This document shows positions 54,415 through 63,702 of a stretch of DNA of 64,000 nt, one piece after another. Position numbers and translations under genes: made by a program. How positions within the stretch are numbered: position 1 is the stretch's first letter; every line of letters begins with the position of its first letter. Source of the DNA: Amylibacter sp. GTDB lineage: Bacteria; Pseudomonadota; Alphaproteobacteria; Rhodobacterales; Rhodobacteraceae. Below the pieces are notes generated by a model. It was given only the letters and a program-made list of their open reading frames with translations, was not told the DNA's origin and ran no database searches. Location of the stretch: positions 1-64,000 of the forward strand of contig JAJFHZ010000034.1 in the NCBI GenBank assembly GCA_021775355.1, read 5' to 3'.

Positions 54415-55407
54415 ATGACATTTAATGCATTGCTCGTTGAAAAAGACGAAGCAGGTAAAACCAAAGTTTCTGTCCAACAGTTAACGACGGATCAACTGCC
54501 CGAGGGCAATGTGACCGTGGCAGTGGATTATTCCACTGTGAACTATAAAGACGGTCTGTGCATTGGGCCGGGCGGTGGTTTGGTACGTACTTATCCGCAT
54601 GTGCCGGGCATTGATATGGCCGGAACCGTCGAACAATCATCTGACAATCGGTATAAAGCGGGCGACAAGGTTGTTCTGACAGGTTGGCGTTACGGTGAAG
54701 CCCATTGGGGCGGATATGCGCAAAAGACCCGGGTGAACGCTGATTGGCTGGTGCCATTACCAGAAGGCCTGACCACGAAGCAGGCTATGGCGGTTGGAAC
54801 CGCAGGGTTTACCGCGATGCTGTCTGTGATGGCACTGGAAGATCATGGGTTGAAACCCGAAGGCGGGCCGGTGCTGGTCACGGGAGCGGCAGGTGGTGTA
54901 GGTTCCGTTGCAACCGCGATACTGGCTCATCTGGGGTATGAAGTTGCAGCTGTGACAGGCCGACCAGAAGCGGCTGACTATCTGAAATCCCTGGGTGCGA
55001 CCCAAATCGTTGCGCGGGAAGATATCAACGAGACCGTCAAGCGCCCGCTGGAAGCGGAAACATGGGCCGGTTGCATTGATGCGGTCGGTGGCGACATGCT
55101 GGCGCGCATTCTAGGTCAATTGAAGTATGGCGGTTCGGCCGCAGCAGTTGGTTTGGCAGGGGGCGCGGGCTTGCCCGCCACGGTTATTCCGTTCCTGTTG
55201 CGCGGTGTGAACTTGCTGGGTATTGATAGCGTGCATTGCCCGACTGAAAAACGTCTAGCTGTCTGGAAACGCGTAGCAACAGATCTGCCGATGGATAAGC
55301 TGGAGGATATGATTGTACCTGCGACACTTGAAGACTTACCCCAATTGGGTGCGAATATTCTAAAGGGTCAGGTTAAGGGCCGTGTTGTGGTCGATGTGAA
55401 CGCTTGA
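54415..55407 (+). CDS. acuI: Acrylyl-CoA reductase AcuI-type (MDR family)
   Basis: 330 residues, NADPH-dependent zinc-free medium-chain reductase. Motifs: STVNYKDGLCI, the catalytic-site RYPHVPGID-like TYPHVPGIDMAG, and cofactor loop VTGAAGGVGSVA. AcuI reduces acrylyl-CoA to propionyl-CoA and protects Roseobacters from acrylate made from DMSP. It faces a GntR regulator on one side and a BCCT transporter, sharing a terminator, on the other. The related YhdH proteins have the same fold, so substrate needs proof. Confidence 0.88.
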   Translation: MTFNALLVEKDEAGKTKVSVQQLTTDQLPEGNVTVAVDYSTVNYKDGLCIGPGGGLVRTYPHVPGIDMAGTVEQSSDNRYKAGDKVVLTGWRYGEAHWGGYAQKTRVNADWLVPLPEGLTTKQAMAVGTAGFTAMLSVMALEDHGLKPEGGPVLVTGAAGGVGSVATAILAHLGYEVAAVTGRPEAADYLKSLGATQIVAREDINETVKRPLEAETWAGCIDAVGGDMLARILGQLKYGGSAAAVGLAGGAGLPATVIPFLLRGVNLLGIDSVHCPTEKRLAVWKRVATDLPMDKLEDMIVPATLEDLPQLGANILKGQVKGRVVVDVNA

Positions 55408-55410
55408 ACT

Positions 55411-55450
55411 AAAAAAGCGGCGCTGGGTTTTCCCAACGCCGCCTTTGTTT
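55411..55450. terminator. Bidirectional terminator between acuI and BCCT gene
   Basis: Stem GCGGCGCTGGG (55417-55427) with CCCAACGCCGC (55432-55442), 4-nt loop. On the minus strand it is followed by TTTTTT, on the plus strand by CTTTGTTT. Confidence 0.9.
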
Positions 55451-55463
55451 GTGAGCACACTGC

Positions 55464-57278
55464 TTATTCAGCAGGTGATGCTTGTGTTGCACTGTGTTTG
55501 TCACGCAATCCGTCACGGTACAGCGCTTTTCCAAGCGAGATCATCATTAGCACCATCACCATGGTAAATGGCAAGGCCCCGATGATCATCGCGTTTTTCA
55601 GCGCATCCAGACCGCCGCCACCGGCCACCAGAAGCGTACCGATCACAAGTGTCAGGATGACACCCCAGATGATACGGTGCTTGATGCCGGTTTCCTGTTC
55701 GCCGCCTGACATGATGGTGTTCATCACCAATATGCCACTGTCCGCAGATGTCACAAGGAAAGTCATGATCAGAACCACACACATGATCGTAATACCGGAA
55801 AGGAAACCGCCGGATATCATATTTTGCAGTGTCACGAACAGTTTTGCGGTTGTTGATGCCCCGGTGATTGCACCATTGGCAACACCCGACAGTTCCAGAT
55901 CAATCGCTGTGGCCCCAAGGATAGTCATCCATGCGAAACACACCAAAGCCGGTGCAAAGACGCAGCCTAAGATGAATTCGCGTACGGTGCGGCCCTTGGA
56001 AATGCGTGCCAGAAACAGACCCACGAAAGGTGAGAATGCAATCCACCATGCCCAGTAGAAGGTTGTCCAGCCTGATTGCCAGCCAAACAAACGACCTTGG
56101 GTACCAACTTCATAAGTTGCGGCCAGCACATCTTCGGGAAGTTCCGCAGCAGCCCCTTCCAGCCCGCTTTTGAAACCGGCGTAAGACCCCCATGCGTTTT
56201 GTGCGCCTGATAAATCTGCAGCCAATGGTTTGGCTGCTTCAGGCAGGCCTGCGGCAAATGCGTCTGCAGATTGTGAACCATGCGCCTGAAAAGACATTTG
56301 TACGATATGCATGATATAATCTGCCATTGCAGTGGCATATGTCGTCATCGCAAATAAGAATGATCCAAAAAAGATAAAGACCAAAAGCAGGATCAGTGAC
56401 AAAACCAAATTCAGGTTTGACAGGTATTTAACCCCTCTACCAACACCGGATACGGCAGATATAATTGACATGGTCATGATAACCACCAATGCTGAAATCA
56501 AGCCAACTGTACTTGGTGCAGGTTTTTCCGCGCCATTCATCAACCATTCCATACCCGTAATTGCATAGATCCCGTCAACAAATTGGCTGATACCAAAACC
56601 AATAGTCACAGAAACGCCCAAAATGGTCGCCACAACACCCAGTACATCGACAACATGGCCAAAGGGGCCATTTACAAATTTACCGAATAAGGGCGTTAAA
56701 GCGGATCGGATTGTCAAAGGCATATCGCGCGTATACGCGTAATAGGCCAAAGACAGACCGGTGATCACATAGATTGCCCAGGCGTGAAATCCGTAGTGCA
56801 GGAATGTGTAACGGTAGGCAGACGTCAGGGCCTCTTTGGTGTTGCCTTCGACTTGCCCGGCAACGATAACGGGGTTTGAGCCCCAAAGACCCAAAGGCTC
56901 GGCCGTGGCATAAACCATCAGACCAACACCCAGACCCGCACCAAACATCATGGAAAACCATGAGAAATTGGAAAATTCAGGTTTTTCGCCTTGTCTGCCC
57001 ATCAAACGTTTTCCTGTTGATGGTATAGAAGCTATTACGGCCAGAAAGAAGAAAAATACACCGACTGCGGTGATGTAAAACGTGTTGAAACCTTTAAGTA
57101 AAAAGCCGTTTAATTCCGATAAGGCACCGTTTGCGCCTAATGGCCAAATCAATGCCCAAAGCACAAGTGCTACCATGATTGATTTACTTAGCAAGGCAAT
57201 CGGAAGGCTATAGCCTTCGTAGAACCCTGACGGTGCTTTTCTTATGTCAAGCTCCGTAAATGGTGGTTTAACTGACAT
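55464..57278 (-). CDS. BCCT-family betaine/DMSP-type transporter
   Basis: 604 residues with twelve predicted helices. The BCCT signature FYWAWWIAFSPFVGLFLARIS and the glycine stretch GAGLGVGLMVYATAEP are present. The family carries betaine, carnitine, choline or DMSP (DddT). Its place beside acuI suggests DMSP, but betaine is equally compatible with the sequence. Transcribed alone, ends at the bidirectional terminator. Confidence 0.92.
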   Translation of the reverse strand: MSVKPPFTELDIRKAPSGFYEGYSLPIALLSKSIMVALVLWALIWPLGANGALSELNGFLLKGFNTFYITAVGVFFFFLAVIASIPSTGKRLMGRQGEKPEFSNFSWFSMMFGAGLGVGLMVYATAEPLGLWGSNPVIVAGQVEGNTKEALTSAYRYTFLHYGFHAWAIYVITGLSLAYYAYTRDMPLTIRSALTPLFGKFVNGPFGHVVDVLGVVATILGVSVTIGFGISQFVDGIYAITGMEWLMNGAEKPAPSTVGLISALVVIMTMSIISAVSGVGRGVKYLSNLNLVLSLILLLVFIFFGSFLFAMTTYATAMADYIMHIVQMSFQAHGSQSADAFAAGLPEAAKPLAADLSGAQNAWGSYAGFKSGLEGAAAELPEDVLAATYEVGTQGRLFGWQSGWTTFYWAWWIAFSPFVGLFLARISKGRTVREFILGCVFAPALVCFAWMTILGATAIDLELSGVANGAITGASTTAKLFVTLQNMISGGFLSGITIMCVVLIMTFLVTSADSGILVMNTIMSGGEQETGIKHRIIWGVILTLVIGTLLVAGGGGLDALKNAMIIGALPFTMVMVLMMISLGKALYRDGLRDKHSATQASPAE

Positions 57279-57593
57279 ATATGTCTCCCCATATGTATCG
57301 CGAAAATTGAGCGTGTGTGTGGCAGTTTGTATTTTAAAATTCGTGGCCTCACAAAAAAGACCCCAGAGTATTTCGCATTCCCCCCCCGAGGCAATAGTGT
57401 AATCATAAGAGTTAAGGGTACTACAGGTTAGCAGTTTGCGACACTTGAACGTGCCCCCGCGGCCCTTTTCCTATGATGCATAGGTTTTCTTTGGGGTTAG
57501 TGACGTAAGGTCTTGCAAGTGAAATGATGATTCTTCGACGTGGAACTGATAGGCAAATGGAAGTTGTCAGAATTTATAACAGGAACTATTTTC
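57279..57593. other. Intergenic gap, nothing recognised
   Basis: Divergent gap between the BCCT gene and the serine hydrolase. It contains a run of eight C near 57390, but I see no ORF, no strong hairpin and no known operator. Confidence 0.5.
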
Positions 57594-58760
57594 ATGCCCC
57601 GATTACTAAAAAATACCGTGCGCACCTTTCTTGTTATTTCCGTGGTACTAGGCGCCATGGCCCTGTGGAAACGTGAAGAAATCACCCGTTTGCTAGCGGT
57701 GAACAGTCTGTTTAACGCCGAAAAGATTATTCATAATTTCAGCCATATGGATGAAGCTTTTCTAAATACACCTATATCTCGCGGGCAGGGTGGGGTCAGT
57801 GAATTGGCAAAAGGCACGCCGATTGAGCTGTCTTCGGCAGTCAACGACTGGATCAAGGAACGCCATGTGACCTCGCTTGTTGTGCTGAAAGACGGGCAAA
57901 TGGTTTATGAGGATTACTATTTGGGTACGGGTGCTGATGACCTGCGTATATCGTGGTCGGTTGCCAAAAGTTTTCTGTCTGCTTTAGTTGGTATTTTGCT
58001 GGAAGAAGGTGCCATAGCCTCTATTGACGATCCGATCATCAAATATGCTCCGTCTCTGAAAGGTAGCGCTTACGAGGGGGCCAGTTTGCGCAATGTGATG
58101 CAAATGTCCAGTGGTGTGACTTTTGACGAGGATTATCTGGACAAGAGTTCCGACATCAACCGTATGGGGCGCGAAATAGCACTTGGCGGTTCGTTGGATG
58201 ATTTCGCCGCCAGCCTGAAGGGCAGTTTTGTGCAACCGGGGACCCAGATGCAATATGTCTCTATCGATACCCATGTCATCGGCATGGTGGCGCGCGGGGC
58301 CACAGGGCGTTCGGTGACGGATTTGATTTCCGAAAAAATCGTCACACCGCTTGGGTTTGAAAAACAACCTTATTATGTCACCGATGGTGACGGCGTTGCC
58401 TTTGTTCTGGGCGGTTTGAATGTGACCGCGCGCGATTATGCGCGGTTTGGTTTGATGGTGTCACAAGACGGCCAATATGGTGGCCAGCAGATTGTACCAA
58501 AGGCGTGGTTGCGCAGCTCAACGAAGGTCAGTGCCAATACCAAACCCGGTGATCGGAAATACGGCTATCAGTGGTGGATACCCGCGACAGGTACCACGGA
58601 AGGCGAGTTCTTTGCCCACGGGGTTTATGGTCAATACATTTATATCAACCGCCCCTTGGGTGTGGTGATTGTTAGTAACGCGGCAGATCGCGGTTTCAAG
58701 AACGAAGGTGTGGGTGCTGCGAACATTGAAGCCATGCGGGTAATTGCGCGGGGGCTATAA
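57594..58760 (+). CDS. Beta-lactamase-family serine hydrolase
   Basis: 388 residues, with an N-terminal hydrophobic anchor (residues ~8-24). Catalytic Ser122-x-x-Lys125 (SVAKS), a YVS at the class C Tyr position and HGVYGQ near the C-terminus mark the class C/6-aminohexanoate-dimer-hydrolase group. Such proteins are usually peptidases or esterases, not resistance enzymes. It is probably periplasmic and membrane tethered. ATG 57594 follows AGGA; the frame from 57540 is not supported. Confidence 0.87.
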   Translation: MPRLLKNTVRTFLVISVVLGAMALWKREEITRLLAVNSLFNAEKIIHNFSHMDEAFLNTPISRGQGGVSELAKGTPIELSSAVNDWIKERHVTSLVVLKDGQMVYEDYYLGTGADDLRISWSVAKSFLSALVGILLEEGAIASIDDPIIKYAPSLKGSAYEGASLRNVMQMSSGVTFDEDYLDKSSDINRMGREIALGGSLDDFAASLKGSFVQPGTQMQYVSIDTHVIGMVARGATGRSVTDLISEKIVTPLGFEKQPYYVTDGDGVAFVLGGLNVTARDYARFGLMVSQDGQYGGQQIVPKAWLRSSTKVSANTKPGDRKYGYQWWIPATGTTEGEFFAHGVYGQYIYINRPLGVVIVSNAADRGFKNEGVGAANIEAMRVIARGL

Positions 58761-58827
58761 CTAAAAACTAGACAAGTGAAATTCTTGCAAATAGCCTTTG
58801 AATACATCTTGTAAATAGGGGAATACT

Positions 58828-59472
58828 TTGAAGAATTTTTTATTTGTCTTTAACCTAATCACAATCGCTTTCACGTCACAAGCGTATGCTGGGGCTGAAG
58901 TTGTGACAACGCTTGATAGCAGCTCAGGGCAGTGGCGCGTTATGCGTTATGCTGATCAGGGGCGATGTGCGGTGCAATCGCCGCGTATCGACGGAACCAT
59001 TATGATCATCAACGTAAAGAAAGCCGACCCCGGGCAGTTGTTTTTTACCTTTATGAACCCGGAAGAGACAATGTGGGCTTCTTCCAAAGGCAAACCTGAT
59101 GGATATATTGCGGTTTTCCAAGAGCCAGATGACCTTATTATAGAAGAGATACTTGCCGGAAAGGCAAATCTTTTCCGTACCCCAGTTTGGGAAAATTCAT
59201 ACAAAAAAGATGGCATTGGTGTTTATTATCAGGAAATGGATGGAAAACTATTCACGACAGTGGTGCCCAATAGGTTTCAGGGTATTGACCCGAACACCGG
59301 CAAGCCGATAAATTTTCTAGATATATTAACCAGTGATGAATACCGCCGATATTATAATTGGAATATTGCTTTTTCCAATTCAGATAACCTGAAATCCAGT
59401 GGTACTGTAGATTATGAAATCCGTATAGATCAAGTGCCGGATCTGACCCCGTTTCTGAATTGTCTTCAATAG
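58828..59472 (+). CDS. Exported protein of unknown function (214 aa)
   Basis: Signal peptide (residues 1-21, ending SQAYAGA), then a 190-residue mature domain rich in beta strands, with one Cys near the start (GRCAVQ) and one at the end (LNCLQ) that could pair. No family recognised with confidence; the opening (WRVMRYADQGRCAVQSP) resembles stress or invasion-associated exported domains. TTG 58828 is chosen because GGGGA lies 5-9 nt upstream. Confidence 0.65.
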   Translation: MKNFLFVFNLITIAFTSQAYAGAEVVTTLDSSSGQWRVMRYADQGRCAVQSPRIDGTIMIINVKKADPGQLFFTFMNPEETMWASSKGKPDGYIAVFQEPDDLIIEEILAGKANLFRTPVWENSYKKDGIGVYYQEMDGKLFTTVVPNRFQGIDPNTGKPINFLDILTSDEYRRYYNWNIAFSNSDNLKSSGTVDYEIRIDQVPDLTPFLNCLQ

Positions 59473-59578
59473 CCACGAATGGATTTTAACTCACTTTTCA
59501 GCTTGCGTTAAATCGATAACGGAACAAAGGTAAGCCGTCCAATACAAGATTGGGTGTTTTACATTTCGGGGTTTATTT

Positions 59579-60802
59579 ATGACGTTAGATATTGATTTTG
59601 TCCGCGCACAGTTTCCGGCTTTTTCCAGCCCTGCGCTGGATGGGCAAGCTTTCTTTGAAAATGCAGGTGGGTCTTATACCTGCAAACAGGTTATCGACCG
59701 TCTGACGCGCTATTATACCGAACGCAAAGTTCAACCCTATGGCCCTTATGATGCCAGCCGTTTGGCTGGTGAGGAAATGGATGAGGCCCGCGTGCGTTTG
59801 GCTGCAATCATGGGCGTGGACACCGATGAACTAAGTTTCGGCCCGTCGACAACGCAAAACACTTACGTTCTGGCGCAGGCCTTTGGTGATTATCTGCAAA
59901 CAGGCGATGCGATCATCGTAACCAACCAGGATCATGAGGCCAACAGCGGCCCTTGGCGGCACCTGAAAGATCGCGGTATTGAGGTGCGTGAATGGCAAAT
60001 AGACCCTGATACGGGCCATCTTGACGCTGCAAACCTGAAGACTTTGCTGGATGATAAGGTCAAGCTGGTTTGTTTTCCGCATTGTTCCAACGTTGTGGGC
60101 GAAATAAATGATGTGGCCGCGATTTGCAAAATTGCGCACGCTGCAGGTGCCGTTACCTGTGTGGATGGTGTTAGTTATGCGCCGCACGGTATTCCTGATG
60201 TTGGTGCACTTGGGGCCGACATTTATTTGTTTTCAGCCTATAAAACTTATGGGCCGCATCAGGGTATTATGACGATCAAACGGGCATTGGGGGAAAAACT
60301 GCCCAATCAGGGGCATTATTTCAATGCGGATTGCCTTTACAAACGTTTTACCCCCGCAGGGCCGGATCATGCGCAAATTGCGGCATCCGCCGGTATGGCT
60401 GATTATATCGACGCGCTTTATGCCCACCACGCAAACGGTGCGGCGGATACGAACGGGCGCGGTGCTTATGTGCATGATTTAATGCGTGCGCACGAGGTTA
60501 AACTATTACAACCCTTACTGGATTATCTTGGTGATAAAAACTCCGTCCGCCTGCTTGGCCCGCGTGATGCTACTAAAAAAGCGCCGACTGTAGCGGTTGG
60601 CCTACAACAAAAAGGGAGTGATGCTGCCGAGAAGCTTGCAAAGCTTGGTATCATGGCGGGCGGCGGTGACTTTTACGGTGTGCGCTGTCTGCAAGCCCAG
60701 GGCATAGACCCCGATCATGGGGTCTTGCGGGTAAGTTTTGTGCATTACACCAAAAAACAAGAGGTTGATAAATTGATTTCGGCATTGGATCAGGTTTTGT
60801 AA
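59579..60802 (+). CDS. Class V PLP enzyme, cysteine desulfurase-like
   Basis: 407 residues. N-terminus FFENAGGSYTCKQVI, PLP lysine in FSAYKTYGPHQG. As in its paralog at 49401, the catalytic Cys loop is not conserved (GDFYGVRCLQAQG at the place of H-x-C-x-x-P), so it is not a standard desulfurase. Similar genes are often labelled 'cysteine desulfurase-like'. Single gene; substrate unknown. Confidence 0.83.
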   Translation: MTLDIDFVRAQFPAFSSPALDGQAFFENAGGSYTCKQVIDRLTRYYTERKVQPYGPYDASRLAGEEMDEARVRLAAIMGVDTDELSFGPSTTQNTYVLAQAFGDYLQTGDAIIVTNQDHEANSGPWRHLKDRGIEVREWQIDPDTGHLDAANLKTLLDDKVKLVCFPHCSNVVGEINDVAAICKIAHAAGAVTCVDGVSYAPHGIPDVGALGADIYLFSAYKTYGPHQGIMTIKRALGEKLPNQGHYFNADCLYKRFTPAGPDHAQIAASAGMADYIDALYAHHANGAADTNGRGAYVHDLMRAHEVKLLQPLLDYLGDKNSVRLLGPRDATKKAPTVAVGLQQKGSDAAEKLAKLGIMAGGGDFYGVRCLQAQGIDPDHGVLRVSFVHYTKKQEVDKLISALDQVL

Positions 60803-60912
60803 TATGCCACGCTTCATAGGCGGTTTCGTGCTATCCAAATAATCCTGAATTCAGACAAGGCTTGGCAGAAAGCAAAGAATCGCGCTAAGATTTGCCTGAT
60901 AAGGAGATGGGG

Positions 60913-62121
60913 ATGGCTGTTTTCACCACGACACAGGGCCAAATGAATTTGCCGCGATACTTTGCTATGGTCTTTACTTCGTTAAAGGCTTTGCAGCGCG
61001 GGACTTTAGATCTTGTCCTTTCGGATGGACGTGTGTTTCGGGTGAAAGGTTCGGATGCGGGCAAGCATGCGCAGGTGGTTTCCAAAGATGATGCCGTTTG
61101 GGCGCGTCTTATCCGTGAAGGTGATATGGGATTTTCTGACGGCTATCTTGAAGGGCAATGGATAACACCCGATTTGCAATCCTTTATGGATGTGATTTTT
61201 GATAACTTCTCCGAGATTTCCCGGCAGTATCCGGGCGTAGGCATATTGCGCATGTATGAACGGTTGCGCCATTGGATGAACCGCAATACCAAAGAACAAG
61301 CCAAGAAAAACATTTCGTATCATTATGATTTGGGTAATGATTTCTATGCCAGATGGCTGGATGATACGATGACCTACTCTTCTGCATTGTTTATCACCGG
61401 ACAGGAAAGTCTGGAAAAAGCGCAAACGCAAAAATACGCATCTATTTGTGATTTGATGGGGATGAAAGACGGTGATCATTTACTTGAAATAGGTTGTGGT
61501 TGGGGCGGGTTTGCGGAATATGCCGCCGGTCAGCGCGGTGCGACATTGAAGTGTCTGACGATTTCCAAAGAACAACATGACTATGCAAAGGAACGTATGT
61601 TCAAAGCGGGGCTTGCGGATAAGGTTGATATTGTCATGCAGGACTACCGCGATGAAACAAACCGCTATGACGGTATTGCATCAATCGAAATGTTCGAAGC
61701 AGTTGGTGAAAAATACTGGCCATCCTATTTTAAGACCGTACATGACTGCCTAAATTCAGGTAGTCGTGCCACGATTCAAGTCATTACAATGGCGGATCAT
61801 TTGTTTGATAATTATCGTAAAACCATTGATTTTATTCAAAAACACATTTTCCCCGGCGGCATGCTGCCCAGTCCGAGTGTTTTGCAGGAACAAATTGAAA
61901 AATCAGGCCTGGAGTATTGCGGATCAATGGAAATTGGGAAAAGCTATTCACTGACATTACGTCGATGGTATGACGGTTTCAATGAAACCTGGGGTGAAGT
62001 TACAGATATCGGTTTTGATGATCGGTTCCGGAATATGTGGAACTATTACCTAACATCCTGTGCGTCAGGATTTGAATATGGCACGACTAATGTCGCGCAA
62101 GTTACAATGCGAAGGAATTGA
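60913..62121 (+). CDS. cfa: Cyclopropane-fatty-acyl-phospholipid synthase family
   Basis: 402 residues. The SAM site is LEIGCGWGGFAEYAA, preceded by the family motif YHYDLGNDFYARWLDD. The enzyme methylenates unsaturated acyl chains of membrane lipids. ATG 60913 follows AAGGAG at 6 nt; a TTG at 60892 is less likely. A trgA gene starts 4 bp after the stop, so they form an operon. Confidence 0.93.
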   Translation: MAVFTTTQGQMNLPRYFAMVFTSLKALQRGTLDLVLSDGRVFRVKGSDAGKHAQVVSKDDAVWARLIREGDMGFSDGYLEGQWITPDLQSFMDVIFDNFSEISRQYPGVGILRMYERLRHWMNRNTKEQAKKNISYHYDLGNDFYARWLDDTMTYSSALFITGQESLEKAQTQKYASICDLMGMKDGDHLLEIGCGWGGFAEYAAGQRGATLKCLTISKEQHDYAKERMFKAGLADKVDIVMQDYRDETNRYDGIASIEMFEAVGEKYWPSYFKTVHDCLNSGSRATIQVITMADHLFDNYRKTIDFIQKHIFPGGMLPSPSVLQEQIEKSGLEYCGSMEIGKSYSLTLRRWYDGFNETWGEVTDIGFDDRFRNMWNYYLTSCASGFEYGTTNVAQVTMRRN

Positions 62122-62125
62122 TTTC

Positions 62126-62566
62126 ATGTTAACCGCAGCCAAACTTATCGGCGCTTTAATACTTGCTTTGACGGCTCTTTATTCAACGCATTTGTTTATA
62201 AGTGCAAATACCACGCCATATCTGCGCGATGAAATCTATTACATGAATACGATGCTAGGTTTTCTGGTCGGGTGGCGGTCAATCGGATTTGATCCGGGCT
62301 TTGGGGGAATGTGGTCTATCGTATCAGGTATACGCGCTTGTGTTCTATTGGTGTTTATATCGGCTATTACTTTCGGTGCTTGGACCGTTGCCATTAAGCT
62401 CGAGAAATTTTTTATCCGGGAATTCGGTGATGTACTGGTGCAATGGTATGATGCGACATTAGGCTATTTTAGCTTGATATCGGACCCTAATATACTTTTG
62501 GTACTGCTTATAGGCGGGTGCCTTAGCGGTATCGGGGCAGGGCTTGCAAATCGCTATTGGACATAA
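62126..62566 (+). CDS. trgA: TrgA-family membrane protein
   Basis: 146 residues with three to four hydrophobic segments. It matches the TrgA family, first described with cysK in Rhodobacter sphaeroides tellurite resistance (trgAB-cysK). Here trgA precedes cysK, but no trgB lies between. The start at 62126 has AAGGA 9-10 nt upstream; longer frames overlap cfa. The molecular function is unknown. Confidence 0.8.
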   Translation: MLTAAKLIGALILALTALYSTHLFISANTTPYLRDEIYYMNTMLGFLVGWRSIGFDPGFGGMWSIVSGIRACVLLVFISAITFGAWTVAIKLEKFFIREFGDVLVQWYDATLGYFSLISDPNILLVLLIGGCLSGIGAGLANRYWT

Positions 62567-62659
62567 ATGTGATTGTCTAACTCTATGGTAACAGTTTTCG
62601 GTGTTGAAGCTGCAAGATATGCGGCGTATCAGTAATAAACCTTATGAATTGGACTTATT

Positions 62660-63694
62660 ATGAACGTTTACCCTGACCTTCCCAACGCTGTTGGCCACAC
62701 CCCCCTTATCCGTTTGCGCAAAGCCTCTGAAATTACGGGTTGCGATATTTACGGTAAAGCGGAATTCATGAATCCCGGTCAGTCGGTTAAGGACCGTGCG
62801 GCCCTTGGTATTATTCAGGACGCAATAAAGTCAGGGCGTCTTCAGCCGGGCGGAACAATTGTGGAAGGTACGGCGGGAAATACCGGCATTGGTCTGGCGC
62901 TTGTCGGGGCCTCTATGGGGTTTAAAACAGTTATTGTTATTCCTGAAACGCAAAGTCAGGAAAAAAAGGACATGATCCGCCTTGCAGGCGCGGAACTGGT
63001 CGAGGTGCCAGCAAAACCTTATAAGGATATTAACAACTACATCAAATATTCAGAACGTTTGGCGGCCAAGTTGGCCCAAACCGAACCGAACGGGGCTATC
63101 TGGGCAAACCAGTTTGACAATGTCGCCAACCGTGATGTGCATGTGATCAGCACGGCACCAGAGATTTGGAAACAGACAGGTGGTAAAATAGACGGCTTCG
63201 TCAGCGCTGTGGGAACAGGTGGAACGTTGGCGGGTGTTGCGTTGGGCTTACGTGAAAAATCCAAGGACATTAAAATCGGACTGGCCGACCCTGACGGAGC
63301 AGCTTTGTATAATTACTACGCCAATGGTGAGCTGAAATCGTCCGGTGACAGCATTACAGAGGGGATAGGGCAGGGTCGTATTACCGCCAATCTGGAAGGC
63401 ATGACTGTTGATATGCCATACAATATTCCGGATGCCGAAGCTCTGCCGATCATTTTCGATCTTTTACGCGATGAAGGCATTTGCATGGGCGGTTCCACCG
63501 GTATTAACATTGCGGGCGCCATTCGCATGGCCAAAGACATGGGGCCGGGGCACACCATCGTAACTATTTTGGCTGATTACGGTAATCGTTATCAATCTAA
63601 AATATTCAATCCAAAATTCCTGAAGGCGATGAACCTACCCGTACCGGAATGGCTGGACGGTGCAGGGCCCGATATTCCATCGGTTTTTGAATAG
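62660..63694 (+). CDS. cysK: Cysteine synthase A
   Basis: 344 residues, a long-type O-acetylserine sulfhydrylase. PLP Lys44 in NPGQSVKDRAAL, the substrate loop EGTAGNTGIGLA, and GTGGTLAGVALG. It makes cysteine from O-acetylserine and sulfide. It lies 93 bp after trgA, the arrangement known from Rhodobacter. The C-terminus extends about 20 residues beyond E. coli CysK (NPKFLKAMNLPVPEWL). Confidence 0.95.
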   Translation: MNVYPDLPNAVGHTPLIRLRKASEITGCDIYGKAEFMNPGQSVKDRAALGIIQDAIKSGRLQPGGTIVEGTAGNTGIGLALVGASMGFKTVIVIPETQSQEKKDMIRLAGAELVEVPAKPYKDINNYIKYSERLAAKLAQTEPNGAIWANQFDNVANRDVHVISTAPEIWKQTGGKIDGFVSAVGTGGTLAGVALGLREKSKDIKIGLADPDGAALYNYYANGELKSSGDSITEGIGQGRITANLEGMTVDMPYNIPDAEALPIIFDLLRDEGICMGGSTGINIAGAIRMAKDMGPGHTIVTILADYGNRYQSKIFNPKFLKAMNLPVPEWLDGAGPDIPSVFE

Positions 63695-63702
63695 AGATTC
63701 AT

